Shown: piece after piece, positions 7,039-15,912 of the stretch
Position numbering within the stretch: position 1 is the first letter of the stretch
Layout of the letters: each line of letters begins with the position of its first letter
Assembly: GCA_029866205.1 (NCBI GenBank)
Contig: JARWZT010000016.1
Location: 175,979 to 239,978 of the forward strand
Length of the DNA: 64,000 bases
Reading direction: 5' to 3'
Source: Rhodoferax sp.
GTDB lineage: Bacteria; Pseudomonadota; Gammaproteobacteria; Burkholderiales; Burkholderiaceae_C
Program-made: the position numbers and the translations under genes
The notes under the pieces: model-generated
Database searches by the model: none
Seen by the model: the letters and a program-made list of their open reading frames with translations, nothing else
What the model was told of the DNA's origin: nothing

Positions 7039-8195
7039 GCGGCACCCGCAGCCTGGCCTTGCTGGCCGATCTGTTGGCCCACCGCACCGTCACCCGCGAG
7101 TCCAACCTAGCCCTGATTGACGATGTGCGCACCCTGCTCACGGCGCACGGCATTGAATCTACGCTGGTGTTTGACGAAACCGGCACCAAGGCCAACCTTT
7201 TCGCCTCGACCGGACCGCAAGATGTGCCCGGCGTGGTCTTGTCGGGCCATACCGACGTGGTGCCGGTGGAGGGCCAGGCCTGGACCGTGCCGCCCTTTGC
7301 GCTGACCCAGCGCGAGGGCCGGCTGTACGGGCGCGGCAGCGCGGACATGAAGGGTTTTATCGCCTGCGCCCTGCACGCGCTGATCGAGGCCTCCCAGTTG
7401 CACCTTAAACGCCCCTTGCAGCTGGCACTCTCATATGACGAAGAAATTGGCTGCGTTGGCGTGCGCCGCCTGCTCGACTTGCTGCACACCGCACCGGTGC
7501 GGCCGTTTTTGTGTCTTGTGGGCGAACCGACCCTCATGCGTCTGGCCACTGGGCACAAGGGCAAGACCGCATTGCATGCCACCTGCCATGGCCGCGAGGG
7601 GCACTCGGCGCAAGCGCCGCTCACGGTCAATGCCCTGCACCTGGGCTGTGATCTGGTGACCGAAGTGCGCCAGCTGCAGGCCCGCATCAGCCAACAAGGC
7701 GCGCGCGACGGCGCCTATGACGTGCCTTACACCACGCTGCACGTGGGGAAGTTCAACGGAGGCGTGGCGCTGAACATCGTGCCCAACCGCTGCGACCTTG
7801 ATTTTGAGATCCGCAACATTGCCCAAGACGATCCGGCCGCGTTGGTGGACCTGCTGCAAACCGCCGCCCAGCGTATTTCAGCCCAAGCCCAGACGGTGGT
7901 GCCCGAGGCCCGCATCGACATTGTCGAAGTCAACAGTTACCCTGGCCTGGACACGTCGGTTACTGAAGACGCCGTGGCCTTTGTACAGTCTTTTCACCCG
8001 CAGGACGAGGTCCTGAAGCTGGCATTTGGTACCGAAGGCGGGCTGTTTACCGCGCGCCTGGGCGTGCCCGTGGTGGTCTGCGGCCCGGGTTCAATTACGC
8101 AGGCGCACAAACCCGACGAGTATGTCGAGGCCGATCAGCTGGCGCAGTGCGACGCCTTTTTGGCCAAGCTGGTCGGGCAGTTGCAGGCGGTTTAG
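7035..8195 (+). CDS. argE: Acetylornithine deacetylase (ArgE/M20 family)
   Basis: The 386-residue M20 zinc peptidase-family protein hydrolyses N2-acetylornithine to ornithine and acetate in ArgE orthologues. Visible metal-site motifs are LSGHTDVVPVEG, GRGSADMKGF, SYDEEIGCVG (catalytic Glu and ligand), VGEPT and a late AHKPDEYVE His. The dimerisation segment CHGREGHSAQAP is present. Length fits ArgE. Because it is embedded after RidA and DUF1028 genes rather than arg genes, a related N-acyl amino acid amidohydrolase remains possible. Its stop overlaps the convergent flavoprotein stop by four bases. Confidence 0.85.
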   Translation: MSGTRSLALLADLLAHRTVTRESNLALIDDVRTLLTAHGIESTLVFDETGTKANLFASTGPQDVPGVVLSGHTDVVPVEGQAWTVPPFALTQREGRLYGRGSADMKGFIACALHALIEASQLHLKRPLQLALSYDEEIGCVGVRRLLDLLHTAPVRPFLCLVGEPTLMRLATGHKGKTALHATCHGREGHSAQAPLTVNALHLGCDLVTEVRQLQARISQQGARDGAYDVPYTTLHVGKFNGGVALNIVPNRCDLDFEIRNIAQDDPAALVDLLQTAAQRISAQAQTVVPEARIDIVEVNSYPGLDTSVTEDAVAFVQSFHPQDEVLKLAFGTEGGLFTARLGVPVVVCGPGSITQAHKPDEYVEADQLAQCDAFLAKLVGQLQAV

Positions 8196-9469
8196 CCCGC
8201 TTGCGCCTTGGCGCGCTGCCCCGCGTCTTGGTAGGCAAAGTATTTGCGCTGCTTGTCGATGTGGTCGGCCACGTGTTTGGCGTCGTGCCACACGCCCCAG
8301 ATAAAGGCCGAGCCCCGGCGCGACAGCCACGGCAGTCCCACAAAGTAGATGCCAGGCTCGCTGGACACGCCGCGCTGGTGCTGCGGCTTACCTTGGGCGT
8401 CAAAGGCGTCCACCGCCAGCCAGCCATAGTCCAGCGCATAGCCGGTGGCCCACAAAATGGTCGTCACTCCGGCCTCGGCCAGGTTCAGGCTTTGCAGGGG
8501 GTGAGTCAGGCAGTCGGGGTCGGGCGGCAGCACGCGGGCTTGCGGCTCGGGCGGCAGGTCCAGGCCGTTGCGCTCTGCATAGGCGTCTGCGGCGTCCAGC
8601 AAAGACAGGTAGTTTTCGTCGCCACGCGCAATATTCTCAACCAGGTCGGGCGCAAAGCGCACCACACCACCCTCAAACGACTCGGTCATGCCCACCAGCG
8701 TGACGCCGGCGTGCGCCAGCGCCCGAAAGTCCACGGTGTGGCCGCCCTGCGCGCCGCTGACCGCAATGGTGACGTGCTCCAGGCCCGGCTTCATGGCCTG
8801 CGCGTCCCACTCACCCAAGACGCCTAGCCACCAGCAAAAATCGCGGTTGCGGTAGGCGCGCGGCGGCCTGCCGTGCGCCCCTACCGACAAATACACCTGT
8901 TTGCCGGCCCGCTGCAGCTCGGCGGCTATTTGCACGCCCGACGAGCCCGCGCCCACCAACAGCACCGCGCCCGGCGGCAGTTGCGCCGGGTTGCGGTACT
9001 GCGCCGAGTGCATTTGCAGCATGCCTGGCACTTGGGGTGCCACTGCCGGAATCACCGGCTTTTGGAACGGCCCGGTGGCCGCCACCACGTTGCGCGCCTC
9101 AATGCGTCCCTGCGAGGTGTCTACGCTAAAGCCCGGTCGGCCCAGGTTGCGCGTCACCCGTGTCACGTCTACGCCCGTGCGAATGGGTGCGTCAAATTGG
9201 GTGGCATAGGCCTGCAGGTAGTCGGCCACCTGGTCTTTGGAGGCAAAGCCATCGGGGTCCAGTCCTTCAAACTCCAGGCCCGGAAACCGGTCATGCCAGG
9301 CCGGCCCGTTGCACACCAGCGAGTCCCAACGCTCGCTGCGCCAGCGTTCGGCCACCCGCGCGCGCTCCAGCACCAGGTGTGGCACCCCCAAGCGGCGCAA
9401 GTGCTCGCTCATGGCAATGCCCGCCTGGCCGGCGCCAACGATCAGCGTGTCTATGGTTTCGGTCGTCAT
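8192..9469 (-). CDS. Flavin-dependent monooxygenase-like NAD(P)-binding protein
   Basis: 425 residues with two Rossmann dinucleotide sites: GAGQAG near residue 12 for FAD, and VGAGSSG near the middle for NAD(P)H. Further group B monooxygenase features are ERWRSERWDSLVCNGP and ATGPFQKPVIP (ATG-x-x-x-x-P motif), LWATGYALDYGWL and FVGLPWLSRRGSAFIWGV. The family includes putative flavoprotein monooxygenases involved in K+ transport annotations (CzcO-like). The ATG producing MTTETIDTLIVGAG was preferred over upstream codons because the fold begins there. Substrate unknown. It stands alone and converges on argE. Confidence 0.85.
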   Translation of the reverse strand: MTTETIDTLIVGAGQAGIAMSEHLRRLGVPHLVLERARVAERWRSERWDSLVCNGPAWHDRFPGLEFEGLDPDGFASKDQVADYLQAYATQFDAPIRTGVDVTRVTRNLGRPGFSVDTSQGRIEARNVVAATGPFQKPVIPAVAPQVPGMLQMHSAQYRNPAQLPPGAVLLVGAGSSGVQIAAELQRAGKQVYLSVGAHGRPPRAYRNRDFCWWLGVLGEWDAQAMKPGLEHVTIAVSGAQGGHTVDFRALAHAGVTLVGMTESFEGGVVRFAPDLVENIARGDENYLSLLDAADAYAERNGLDLPPEPQARVLPPDPDCLTHPLQSLNLAEAGVTTILWATGYALDYGWLAVDAFDAQGKPQHQRGVSSEPGIYFVGLPWLSRRGSAFIWGVWHDAKHVADHIDKQRKYFAYQDAGQRAKAQAG

Positions 9470-9703
9470 GGTGTGCATCCTTGGCGCGTGCGGCATCCCT
9501 CTCACATTGGGAACGGCCGCATCGCGCTACAGCGGCAATACTATGCGTTCCGGGGATGGTGCGGGCCGCCTATGTTGAGCGCTTTGCACTTCAAGGGGCA
9601 TCGGTGCTTAAGTCGTTTGCTTTGGAAAGCAGAAGTCGGCATTGTTGGGTGGCCCGTCTGACGCGGCTGGGTACGCTATGGCTGCAAAAAATAGGAAAGC
9701 AAT

Positions 9704-10117
9704 ATGCTGTTGACTGATATCGCCGTTGAGCACACGATGGTGTCCAAAAAGACTGGGGTTCGGCAGACCTTTGTGCTGCATCCGTTTACCAATACGCAGC
9801 GCGATTCGCTGGGAAAATTTGAAATTGTTCGTGATATCAGCGAGCCGGGATTCAAAGAAGTAAAACGCTCCGCCTTCGTGACGTTTCAGCAATTGGCCGA
9901 GTTGTATTCCAAAGGCGTACTCGAAGAATTCAGATTTTCCGTTCGCATGTGCCCGGGTCAGGGCACGTACCCTGCGGCGAATCCTGTAAAAAGGGTAGTG
10001 CCAACCAGCATCAGGCCAGGCTCACCGTTTGACTTGGCGGTTCAAAAGGTGGATGTTTCAAAACCAGCTAACCGCGAATTGCGAACCGCCTTGCTGCGCA
10101 TGAACGTCAACCTTTAG
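9704..10117 (+). CDS. Hypothetical protein, 137 residues, unrecognised
   Basis: The ATG at 9704 follows a purine-rich AGGAAAGC stretch at a sensible distance. The protein is soluble and basic, with segments HPFTNTQRDSLGKFEIVRDI and AFVTFQQLAELYSKGVLEEF, and a low-complexity loop with CPGQGTYPAANPVKRVVP. No family is recognised and no signal peptide is visible. Codon use is less GC-biased than neighbours, and it opens a 1.3-kb stretch of small unknown genes, so acquisition by transfer is possible. Confidence 0.55.
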   Translation: MLLTDIAVEHTMVSKKTGVRQTFVLHPFTNTQRDSLGKFEIVRDISEPGFKEVKRSAFVTFQQLAELYSKGVLEEFRFSVRMCPGQGTYPAANPVKRVVPTSIRPGSPFDLAVQKVDVSKPANRELRTALLRMNVNL

Positions 10118-10251
10118 CAGCGACGACCTTGATGTATGTCTGTCCACCGTTTAAAGCCAGTCGTTCGAAGGCCAATGGCGTCATCCTGCCCCCCCATGGG
10201 ACCGGAGTGAAAAAGAGTGCATAAAAAAGGCAATTTGAAAGGGGAGCTCCT

Positions 10252-10455
10252 GTGAATCCATCCCATCCCGAACTCATCGCCGCTTTCAAGCGGATGCAAG
10301 CAGATGCTGCGCATAAGTTCGAATTGATCAAGGCGGCTGCGCACAAGGGTCCCAAGGCAGTCCAGGCGGCCACCGAAACTGCTGCGAAGGCCACTAAACG
10401 CAGGGACGCCTATGCAAAGAAGCTGGATTCCCTGGGCGTGAGTCTTAAGGATTGA
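10252..10455 (+). CDS. Small basic helical protein, 67 residues, GTG start
   Basis: A GTG at 10252 lies 6 nt after the strong Shine-Dalgarno AAAGGGGAG (10238-10246). The product is Ala- and Lys-rich and helical throughout (AAFKRMQADAAHKFELIKAA, then AATETAAKATKRRDAYAKKL), rather like short nucleic-acid-binding or phasin-like fragments, but no family assignment is justified. The good ribosome-binding site is the main reason to accept it. Confidence 0.5.
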   Translation: MNPSHPELIAAFKRMQADAAHKFELIKAAAHKGPKAVQAATETAAKATKRRDAYAKKLDSLGVSLKD

Positions 10456-10663
10456 GCGCGACCCAGAACCGCCCCGCAATTGAATTGACCCCCCAAAGTC
10501 TGCTTAGTCCTTCGCACGGCAATCAAGTACGTCAGGATTTGCCCGTGCCGGTGTGAGCGCTGGGTGCCAAGTTACTGAGCAAAGTCAAATTTGATCCCAA
10601 GTGTGTGCCTAGACTGGCACAGGAAGCGTTTGGCTTCGGTACTTGAAAAGGGAGGTTCGACCT

Positions 10664-10960
10664 ATGTATACATTCATCCGCGAAGTGAGCTTTAAAACCA
10701 TGATCGATGCCGTGCGCAGCGTCCCGATCACACAGGGCATCGTCAAGTACTACAAGGAGGTGCACCATTTGGACATGGGGTTGTTGCGCCCCATCGCGGG
10801 CGCACCCACCCGTCTGCGATTTGTCTATCAAATGGACTCCATGGATGCTTCACGCGCCCTGAACCTCAAGGCGGCGCAAGACCCGGTGTTTCAAAAGCAC
10901 CTTGCAGAGATTGCGCCACTGGTGGACGGAAGCAAGACGGTCGATGAAATTTGGCAATAG
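10664..10960 (+). CDS. Small protein, possible dimeric alpha/beta-barrel fold, unknown function
   Basis: 98 residues; AAAGGGAGG (10647-10654) sets the ATG at 10664, giving MYTFIREVSFKTMIDAVRSV. The pattern of beta strand, helix, HHLDMGLLRPIAGAPTRLRFVYQMDSM-like strand pair and helix ending in L..G.....IW resembles NIPSNAP or antibiotic-biosynthesis-monooxygenase ferredoxin-like barrels, without a diagnostic motif. Function unknown. It is flanked by non-coding DNA on both sides and probably monocistronic. Confidence 0.6.
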   Translation: MYTFIREVSFKTMIDAVRSVPITQGIVKYYKEVHHLDMGLLRPIAGAPTRLRFVYQMDSMDASRALNLKAAQDPVFQKHLAEIAPLVDGSKTVDEIWQ

Positions 10961-11100
10961 TCAGGTTTTATTTTGCGTGGCAGGGCGGTCGCGGTGAACT
11001 TAGCAAGTCCAGGCGCGTTTGAGCCCTAACGGCGCGCCATGCGCGGGTAGTTGCGCTGAAGTGCCCCACAAAAGACGCAAAATCAGCAGAAAATACCCCC

Positions 11101-11739
11101 ATGCTGCATTACGAAACCGTCCCTGTCACCGCGTTCCAACAAAACTGCTCCATCGTCTGGTGCGACGAAGAGCGCCGCGCCGCCATCATCGACCCCGGTG
11201 GCGACATGGAGCTGCTGCTGTCCACAGTCAAGCGCCTGAACGTCAAGCTGGAACAAATCTGGATCACCCACGGCCACTTGGACCACGCCGGTGCCACCGC
11301 CGACCTGGCTGAGCTGCTGCACTTGCCGATCATCGGCCCGCACCCGGCCGACCAGTTCTGGATTGACGGCATGCCCATGGCGGCGGCGGCCTATGGTTTT
11401 CCGCCCTCGCGTCCCTTCACGCCCACGCGCTGGCTGCACGATGGTGACAGCGTTACTCTGGGGCCTTACACCCTGCAAGTGCGCCACTGCCCGGGGCACA
11501 CGCCGGGCCATGTGGTGTTTTATTCACCCGACATGGGCCGCGCGTTCGTGGGTGATGTGCTCTTTGCTGGCAGCATTGGCCGCACCGACTTTCCGCAGGG
11601 CGACCACGCTACCCTCATCAACAGCATCACCCAGCGCCTGTGGCCTATGGGCAACGCCACGGTTTTCATTCCGGGCCATGGCCCGGAGAGCAGCTTTGGC
11701 GTGGAGCGCGTGCGCAACCCCTACGTGGGCGGAACCTGA
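11101..11739 (+). CDS. MBL-fold metallo-hydrolase, YcbL-type (glyoxalase II-like)
   Basis: 212 residues of metallo-beta-lactamase fold. Zinc ligands are in THGHLDHAGA (H-x-H-x-D-H), HCPGHTPGHV, GDVLFAGSIGRTDF and a final PGHGPES. The short form without the C-terminal glutathione-binding helices of GloB, together with FAGSIGRTDFP, matches YcbL-type glyoxalase II proteins, whose physiological thioester substrate is unclear. It sits 12 bp before the GTG of the YbaK gene and shares its terminator, so the two form an operon. Confidence 0.88.
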   Translation: MLHYETVPVTAFQQNCSIVWCDEERRAAIIDPGGDMELLLSTVKRLNVKLEQIWITHGHLDHAGATADLAELLHLPIIGPHPADQFWIDGMPMAAAAYGFPPSRPFTPTRWLHDGDSVTLGPYTLQVRHCPGHTPGHVVFYSPDMGRAFVGDVLFAGSIGRTDFPQGDHATLINSITQRLWPMGNATVFIPGHGPESSFGVERVRNPYVGGT

Positions 11740-11751
11740 GGGGCGCGCACG

Positions 11752-12216
11752 GTGAGTCTGCTCTCGGTACGCGCTTTTTTTGCGCAACACCAGATTGATC
11801 TGCCCTTGCTTGAAACCCAGGCCCTGACGCCCACCGTGGAGTCCGCGGCCCAGGCGCACGGCGTGGAGCCGGGGCGCATTGCCAAGACTCTGGCGTTTCG
11901 GCTGGGTGATGGCCGGGTGGTGCTGCTGGTGGCCAGCGGCCATGCGCGCATTGACAACGCCAAGTTCAAGGCCACTTTTGGCAAGGGCAAGATGCTCCCT
12001 GCCCAAGAGGTAGAGACCCTGACCGGCCATCCGGTCGGCGGGGTGTGCCCGTTTGGCTTGGCACATCCGCTGCCCGTTTTTTTGGACCAAAGCCTGCAAG
12101 CCTTTGACGAGGTGCTGCCTGCAGCAGGCTCGGTCAACAGCGCCGTGCGCATCAGCCCGGCATTGATGGCGCGTTTGACCGCAGGCGTCTGGGTCGACGC
12201 CTGCAAGTTGCCCTGA
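11752..12216 (+). CDS. YbaK/EbsC-family aminoacyl-tRNA deacylase
   Basis: The 154-residue YbaK/ProX-type editing domain starts with GTG (11752). Features are KTLAFRLGDGRVVLLVASGHARIDNAKFKATFGKGKML (conserved Lys in the KF/K region), GHPVGGVCPFGLAHPLPVFLDQSL, and the AAGSVNSAVRISPALM end with the G-S-x-N sequence. Such proteins hydrolyse Cys-tRNA(Pro) or related mischarged tRNAs in trans. The specificity subclass cannot be told by eye. A strong terminator follows 25 bp after the stop. Confidence 0.87.
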   Translation: MSLLSVRAFFAQHQIDLPLLETQALTPTVESAAQAHGVEPGRIAKTLAFRLGDGRVVLLVASGHARIDNAKFKATFGKGKMLPAQEVETLTGHPVGGVCPFGLAHPLPVFLDQSLQAFDEVLPAAGSVNSAVRISPALMARLTAGVWVDACKLP

Positions 12217-12241
12217 AGCACCGGGCCATGGCCGCTTTCTG

Positions 12242-12265
12242 AGCCTGCTTTTGCAGGCTTTTTTT
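12242..12265 (+). terminator. Rho-independent terminator after the YbaK gene
   Basis: AGCCTGC (12242-12248), a TTTT loop, GCAGGCT (12253-12259), then an uninterrupted T-run to 12265. Textbook intrinsic terminator. Confidence 0.93.
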
Positions 12266-12446
12266 ATTTGAAAATAAACTTTACGAATAACACTACTATT
12301 TAGAAGTTTTTGTTAGTTACTATCATCACTATCTGTTGGATGCATCGGCTTTTTACAAGCGGGGTGCACCAGAGTAGGCGGTGGGAATGCAAACACCTGG
12401 TAAAGCGCCAAAGAGTGCTGGTTTGTTGAAACAAAGGGGGTCAAAA

Positions 12447-12989
12447 ATGGACACGCAAAAAAGAAATTCGATGACTTTGTTGGCGGGGTGTGCCCTGACC
12501 GTGGCCACCGGCAGCGCCCGATCCGCCGGCGATCCGGTGGTCTTGCGGATTTATTTTCAGGCCCCCAACAGCCCGGCTGAACCCGCAAGCAAAGCCGCCA
12601 AATCGCGCCCCACTTCGCCGCCCATAGCCAGTTACGACATGGCATTTTTGAAGAGCTTGCCGCAGCGCAGCTTCAAGACCCATACGCCCTGGTACAAAAA
12701 TCCGGTCACCTTTACCGGCCCGCTGCTGCGTGATGTGCTTGCGGCAGCCAAAGTCAAGGGGTCTTTGATGTACGCGGTTGCCATTGACGACTACCGTGCC
12801 CAGATTCCCTTTTCAGATTGCCTGCAGTACGACATGATTTTGGCGCACCAAATGGATGGCGAAACCCTGACACCCAAAAACAAAGGCCCGCTTTTTGTGG
12901 TGTATCCCTACGACAGCAAACCCGAATTGCAGTCGGTTCGTTTTTACGAACGCTCCATCTGGCAGCTCAAGTCGCTACGCGTGGAGTAA
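12447..12989 (+). CDS. Exported molybdopterin-oxidoreductase-fold protein (probable sensory partner)
   Basis: 180 residues. AAAGGGGGT (12433-12441) sets the ATG; an N-terminal basic-hydrophobic stretch ending SARSAG is a probable signal peptide. The rest resembles the Oxidored_molyb domain: FKTHTPWYKNPVTFTGPLLRDVLAAA, VAIDDYRAQIPFSD, a DG-x-x-L/T-x-x-NKGPLFVVYPYD loop. The cofactor-ligating Cys of sulfite oxidase-type enzymes is not evident at its expected place, so this is probably a binding rather than a catalytic protein. Seven nt separate it from a hybrid histidine kinase, implying that it senses a periplasmic ligand for it (inference). Confidence 0.75.
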   Translation: MDTQKRNSMTLLAGCALTVATGSARSAGDPVVLRIYFQAPNSPAEPASKAAKSRPTSPPIASYDMAFLKSLPQRSFKTHTPWYKNPVTFTGPLLRDVLAAAKVKGSLMYAVAIDDYRAQIPFSDCLQYDMILAHQMDGETLTPKNKGPLFVVYPYDSKPELQSVRFYERSIWQLKSLRVE

Positions 12990-12996
12990 TTTTTTC

Positions 12997-14856
12997 ATGG
13001 TGGGACGCTTCAAGTCCTTTCCCTATAGCGTTGTTCTGTACTTTGCGGCGGTCACCCTCGCTGCGGCAATGGTTGGGCTGTTGGCGTTTGAGTGGACGCA
13101 GCGCAAATCGTTGCAAGAACAAGCCGACCGGCGGGTGGACTCGGTTACTGCGCCGGCATTTTTGCTGGATCGGGAATACCTGCGTTTTGTTCATAGCCTG
13201 GATGGCTATTTGCACTCGCGCAATCCCCCGTCGCTGGACGAACTGCAAATACGACTTGACGTGTTGACCAGCCGGGTGGACGTCTTGCACGAATCGCCGG
13301 GGTCGGAGATGTTGTTGCAACACGCCAAGGTTGCCCAAGCCTTGGCGCAGGTTGTGGTGTTTATCCAGCGCGCAGACGCTGCCTTGGCGGGGCCTGAGGT
13401 GGACTTGCCGGCGCTCACGCAATTGCACCTGGAGTTGCAGGATTTTGCGGTTGAGTCCCTGGCATTGGGCAATGTGGCCGATCTGCAGGGCTCCTGGCTA
13501 TTGGAGCAGCAAAGCCACAGCTTGCTGGACCAGAATCTCCAAATTACCTGGATGACCTTGGGGCAGTTGCTGTTGCTGCTGATGTTGGCGGGAGGGCTTT
13601 CGTGGCGCAACACGTTGCAGCGCCAGGAAGAAAAAGCCCTCTTGGTCTTGAACGAAGAGTTGCAAAAGGCCCAGCAAGAGGCCGTCAGCGCCAACCTGGG
13701 CAAGAGCCTGTTTCTGGCCAATATGAGCCATGAGCTGCGTACACCGTTCAACGGCGTCATGGGCCTGTTGAGTTTGCTGAAAGCCACGCCGCTCAGCGCG
13801 GAACAGTCGGAGTTGGTGAATATCGCAAATGACTCGGCCGGCCATTTGCTGCAACTGCTCAATGATATTTTGGATATGTCGGCGTTGGAGCAGGGCAAGA
13901 TCACCCTGCGCATGGAAACGCTGCACCTGTCAGGTTTTCTGGCCCAGATCGAGACCACTTTCAAACCACTGGCGGCGCAAAAAAATCTGCATTTTGAAAT
14001 GCAAAGCACAGTTGAACCTGACGTCTGGATTGCGGCCGATCCCACCCGCTTGCGCCAAATCTTGTTCAACCTTATCAGCAACGCCATCAAGTTCACCCCG
14101 TGTGGCCAGGTGGTACTGCGCGGTCGCGTTTATCCCGCGCAGTCTGGCCAGCCGTGGATGGAGTTGCAGGTGCAGGACACGGGCATTGGCATGAGCGAAG
14201 AGGCCTTGGGCAAGCTGTTCCAGCGCTTTTATCAGGCCGACTCAGGCCTGTCGCGGCAGTTTTCGGGGATCGGCCTGGGCCTGCAGATTTCACTCTCTTT
14301 GGCACGTCGCATGGGGGGCGACATCACGGTTGAAAGCATGCCGTTGCAGGGTTCAACCTTCACCTTGCGTTTGCCGATGATCGTGCGCACCCCGCCTGAC
14401 GAGCGCGTGGTGCCCACCGTGGCGCTGGTCCCGCCCCTGACCCTGAACAAGGCCACGCGGATTCTGGTGGCCGAGGACCATGCGGTAAATCAGAAATTTA
14501 TGGCGCTGATGTTGGAGCGCCTGGGTTACGACGCCACTTTTTGCGACAACGGCAAGGCCGCTGTTGAGGCCATTGCCGCTGCGCCCTACGACCTGGTGTT
14601 TATGGACATCCATATGCCGGTCATGGATGGATTGACCGCCACCCGGACTATCCGCGCCATGCCCGGGCCGCAGTCCAAAGTGCCCATCATTGCCCTCACC
14701 GCCGACGTCTTGCTTGAGGCCCGCAGCCAGGCCGAGGCGGCGGGTGTCAATGCCTTCATCACCAAGCCGGTCAAACAAGCCGAACTGGTGTCTGCCATCG
14801 TGCAAGTGCTTGAAAGTACCCGTCAGGCTGAGTCAGGAGGGTTTACCGGCAGTTGA
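12997..14856 (+). CDS. Membrane-bound hybrid sensor histidine kinase
   Basis: 619 residues. TM1 about 9-29, a helical periplasmic domain to about 180, TM2 about 183-202, a coiled coil, then HisKA with FLANMSHELRTPFNG (phospho-His 245), an HATPase_c with NLISNAIKF (N box), DTGIGM (G1), FQRFYQAD (F box) and GIGLGLQISLSLA (G2). A C-terminal receiver has D537 in YDLVFMDIHMPVMDG and Lys in FITKPVK. There is no HPt or output domain, so the signal must pass to an unseen phosphotransfer protein. GGAG inside the preceding gene serves as ribosome-binding site. The upstream exported protein is the likely sensor partner. Confidence 0.92.
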   Translation: MVGRFKSFPYSVVLYFAAVTLAAAMVGLLAFEWTQRKSLQEQADRRVDSVTAPAFLLDREYLRFVHSLDGYLHSRNPPSLDELQIRLDVLTSRVDVLHESPGSEMLLQHAKVAQALAQVVVFIQRADAALAGPEVDLPALTQLHLELQDFAVESLALGNVADLQGSWLLEQQSHSLLDQNLQITWMTLGQLLLLLMLAGGLSWRNTLQRQEEKALLVLNEELQKAQQEAVSANLGKSLFLANMSHELRTPFNGVMGLLSLLKATPLSAEQSELVNIANDSAGHLLQLLNDILDMSALEQGKITLRMETLHLSGFLAQIETTFKPLAAQKNLHFEMQSTVEPDVWIAADPTRLRQILFNLISNAIKFTPCGQVVLRGRVYPAQSGQPWMELQVQDTGIGMSEEALGKLFQRFYQADSGLSRQFSGIGLGLQISLSLARRMGGDITVESMPLQGSTFTLRLPMIVRTPPDERVVPTVALVPPLTLNKATRILVAEDHAVNQKFMALMLERLGYDATFCDNGKAAVEAIAAAPYDLVFMDIHMPVMDGLTATRTIRAMPGPQSKVPIIALTADVLLEARSQAEAAGVNAFITKPVKQAELVSAIVQVLESTRQAESGGFTGS

Positions 14857-14874
14857 AAGTGCCATGGCTCTTTG

Positions 14875-15732
14875 CTATTTGCGGGCCAAATACACGCCAC
14901 CCACCACCAAGGCCATGCCCACCAGAGCGAGCTGAGAAAACGACTCGCCAAACAAGGCCCAGGCCACGATGGCGGTGCAGGGGGGCACTAGGTAAAACAG
15001 GCTGGCGACGTTCACCGCCGTGCTCTGGCGGATCAGCCAGTTCAGCAGGCTGACGGCGCCCACGGACAACACCAGTACCAGCCAGATCAAGGCGAACACC
15101 ATCTCGCCCGTCAGGTCCATGCGTCTGGTCTCAAACAGCCAGGCGCACAGGCCCGTGGCGAGCGCGGTGGGCACAAACTGGGCTACCGCGCCGCTGCGCC
15201 AGTCAAAGGCCGGGCAAAAACGTTTTTGGTACAGGGTGCCCGCAGTAATGGCCAGTAGCGCCACCACGCAAGGCAGCAGCGCCTGTAGGCCAAACACCGC
15301 GCCCAGTTTGTTGGCCACCACCAGCCCCACACCCGCCAGACCCAGCAGCAGTCCCAGCCACTGGCGGCGCAGCACCGATTCCCCCAAGAGCCAACCGGCA
15401 CCTACCGCAGTGAGCAGCGGTTGTACTCCCACCACCAGCGCCGCCACACCGGCCGGCAGGCCGAGCGAGATGGCGATAAAAACCCCACCGAGGTAGACGC
15501 CGTGCAAAAGCAATCCCGCCACACCAATGTGAAACCAGGCCCGTGCGCCCTGCGGCCACGGCGCCCGGCTGGCCAGCGCAATCACCAGCATCAGCAGCAC
15601 TACGGCGGTGTAGCGCACAAACAAAAAGGTCAGCGGTTCCGTATGCGGCAGCCCCAGACGCGCGCCAATAAAACCGGTCGACCACAGCACGACGAACAAG
15701 AGCGGAAAGATGCGGGAAAGGCGGACGGGCAT
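14875..15732 (-). CDS. EamA/DMT-family transporter
   Basis: 285 residues, ten hydrophobic helices arranged as two five-helix EamA repeats. The family motif LLFVVLWSTGFIGARLGLP opens the protein, and the second repeat ends with PPCTAIVAWALFGESFSQLALVGMALVVGGV. Drug/metabolite exporters of this kind move amino acids, purines or small organics outward; the substrate is not predictable here. The gene converges on the kinase gene and appears monocistronic. Confidence 0.88.
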   Translation of the reverse strand: MPVRLSRIFPLLFVVLWSTGFIGARLGLPHTEPLTFLFVRYTAVVLLMLVIALASRAPWPQGARAWFHIGVAGLLLHGVYLGGVFIAISLGLPAGVAALVVGVQPLLTAVGAGWLLGESVLRRQWLGLLLGLAGVGLVVANKLGAVFGLQALLPCVVALLAITAGTLYQKRFCPAFDWRSGAVAQFVPTALATGLCAWLFETRRMDLTGEMVFALIWLVLVLSVGAVSLLNWLIRQSTAVNVASLFYLVPPCTAIVAWALFGESFSQLALVGMALVVGGVYLARK

Positions 15733-15912
15733 GGATGGAGTGAAGGAGGTTCCGCCTAAGGGCGTGAAGGCGTGGCCCGTCGGTAGGATTCAAAGAGTGC
15801 GTTCTGGCGCAGTGCCATGACACCGGCATCTCGGCGCGGGCCGGTACTCACCAGTTTAACAAGCACCATGCCCAGTACCCATAGCTACTCGTTGGCGCAA
15901 GGCGTACGCACT

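Noticed and set aside
12895..12996. Upstream extension of the hybrid kinase
   Set aside because: It would overlap the sensor protein in another frame; the ATG at 12997 begins directly before TM1 and has GGAG upstream.
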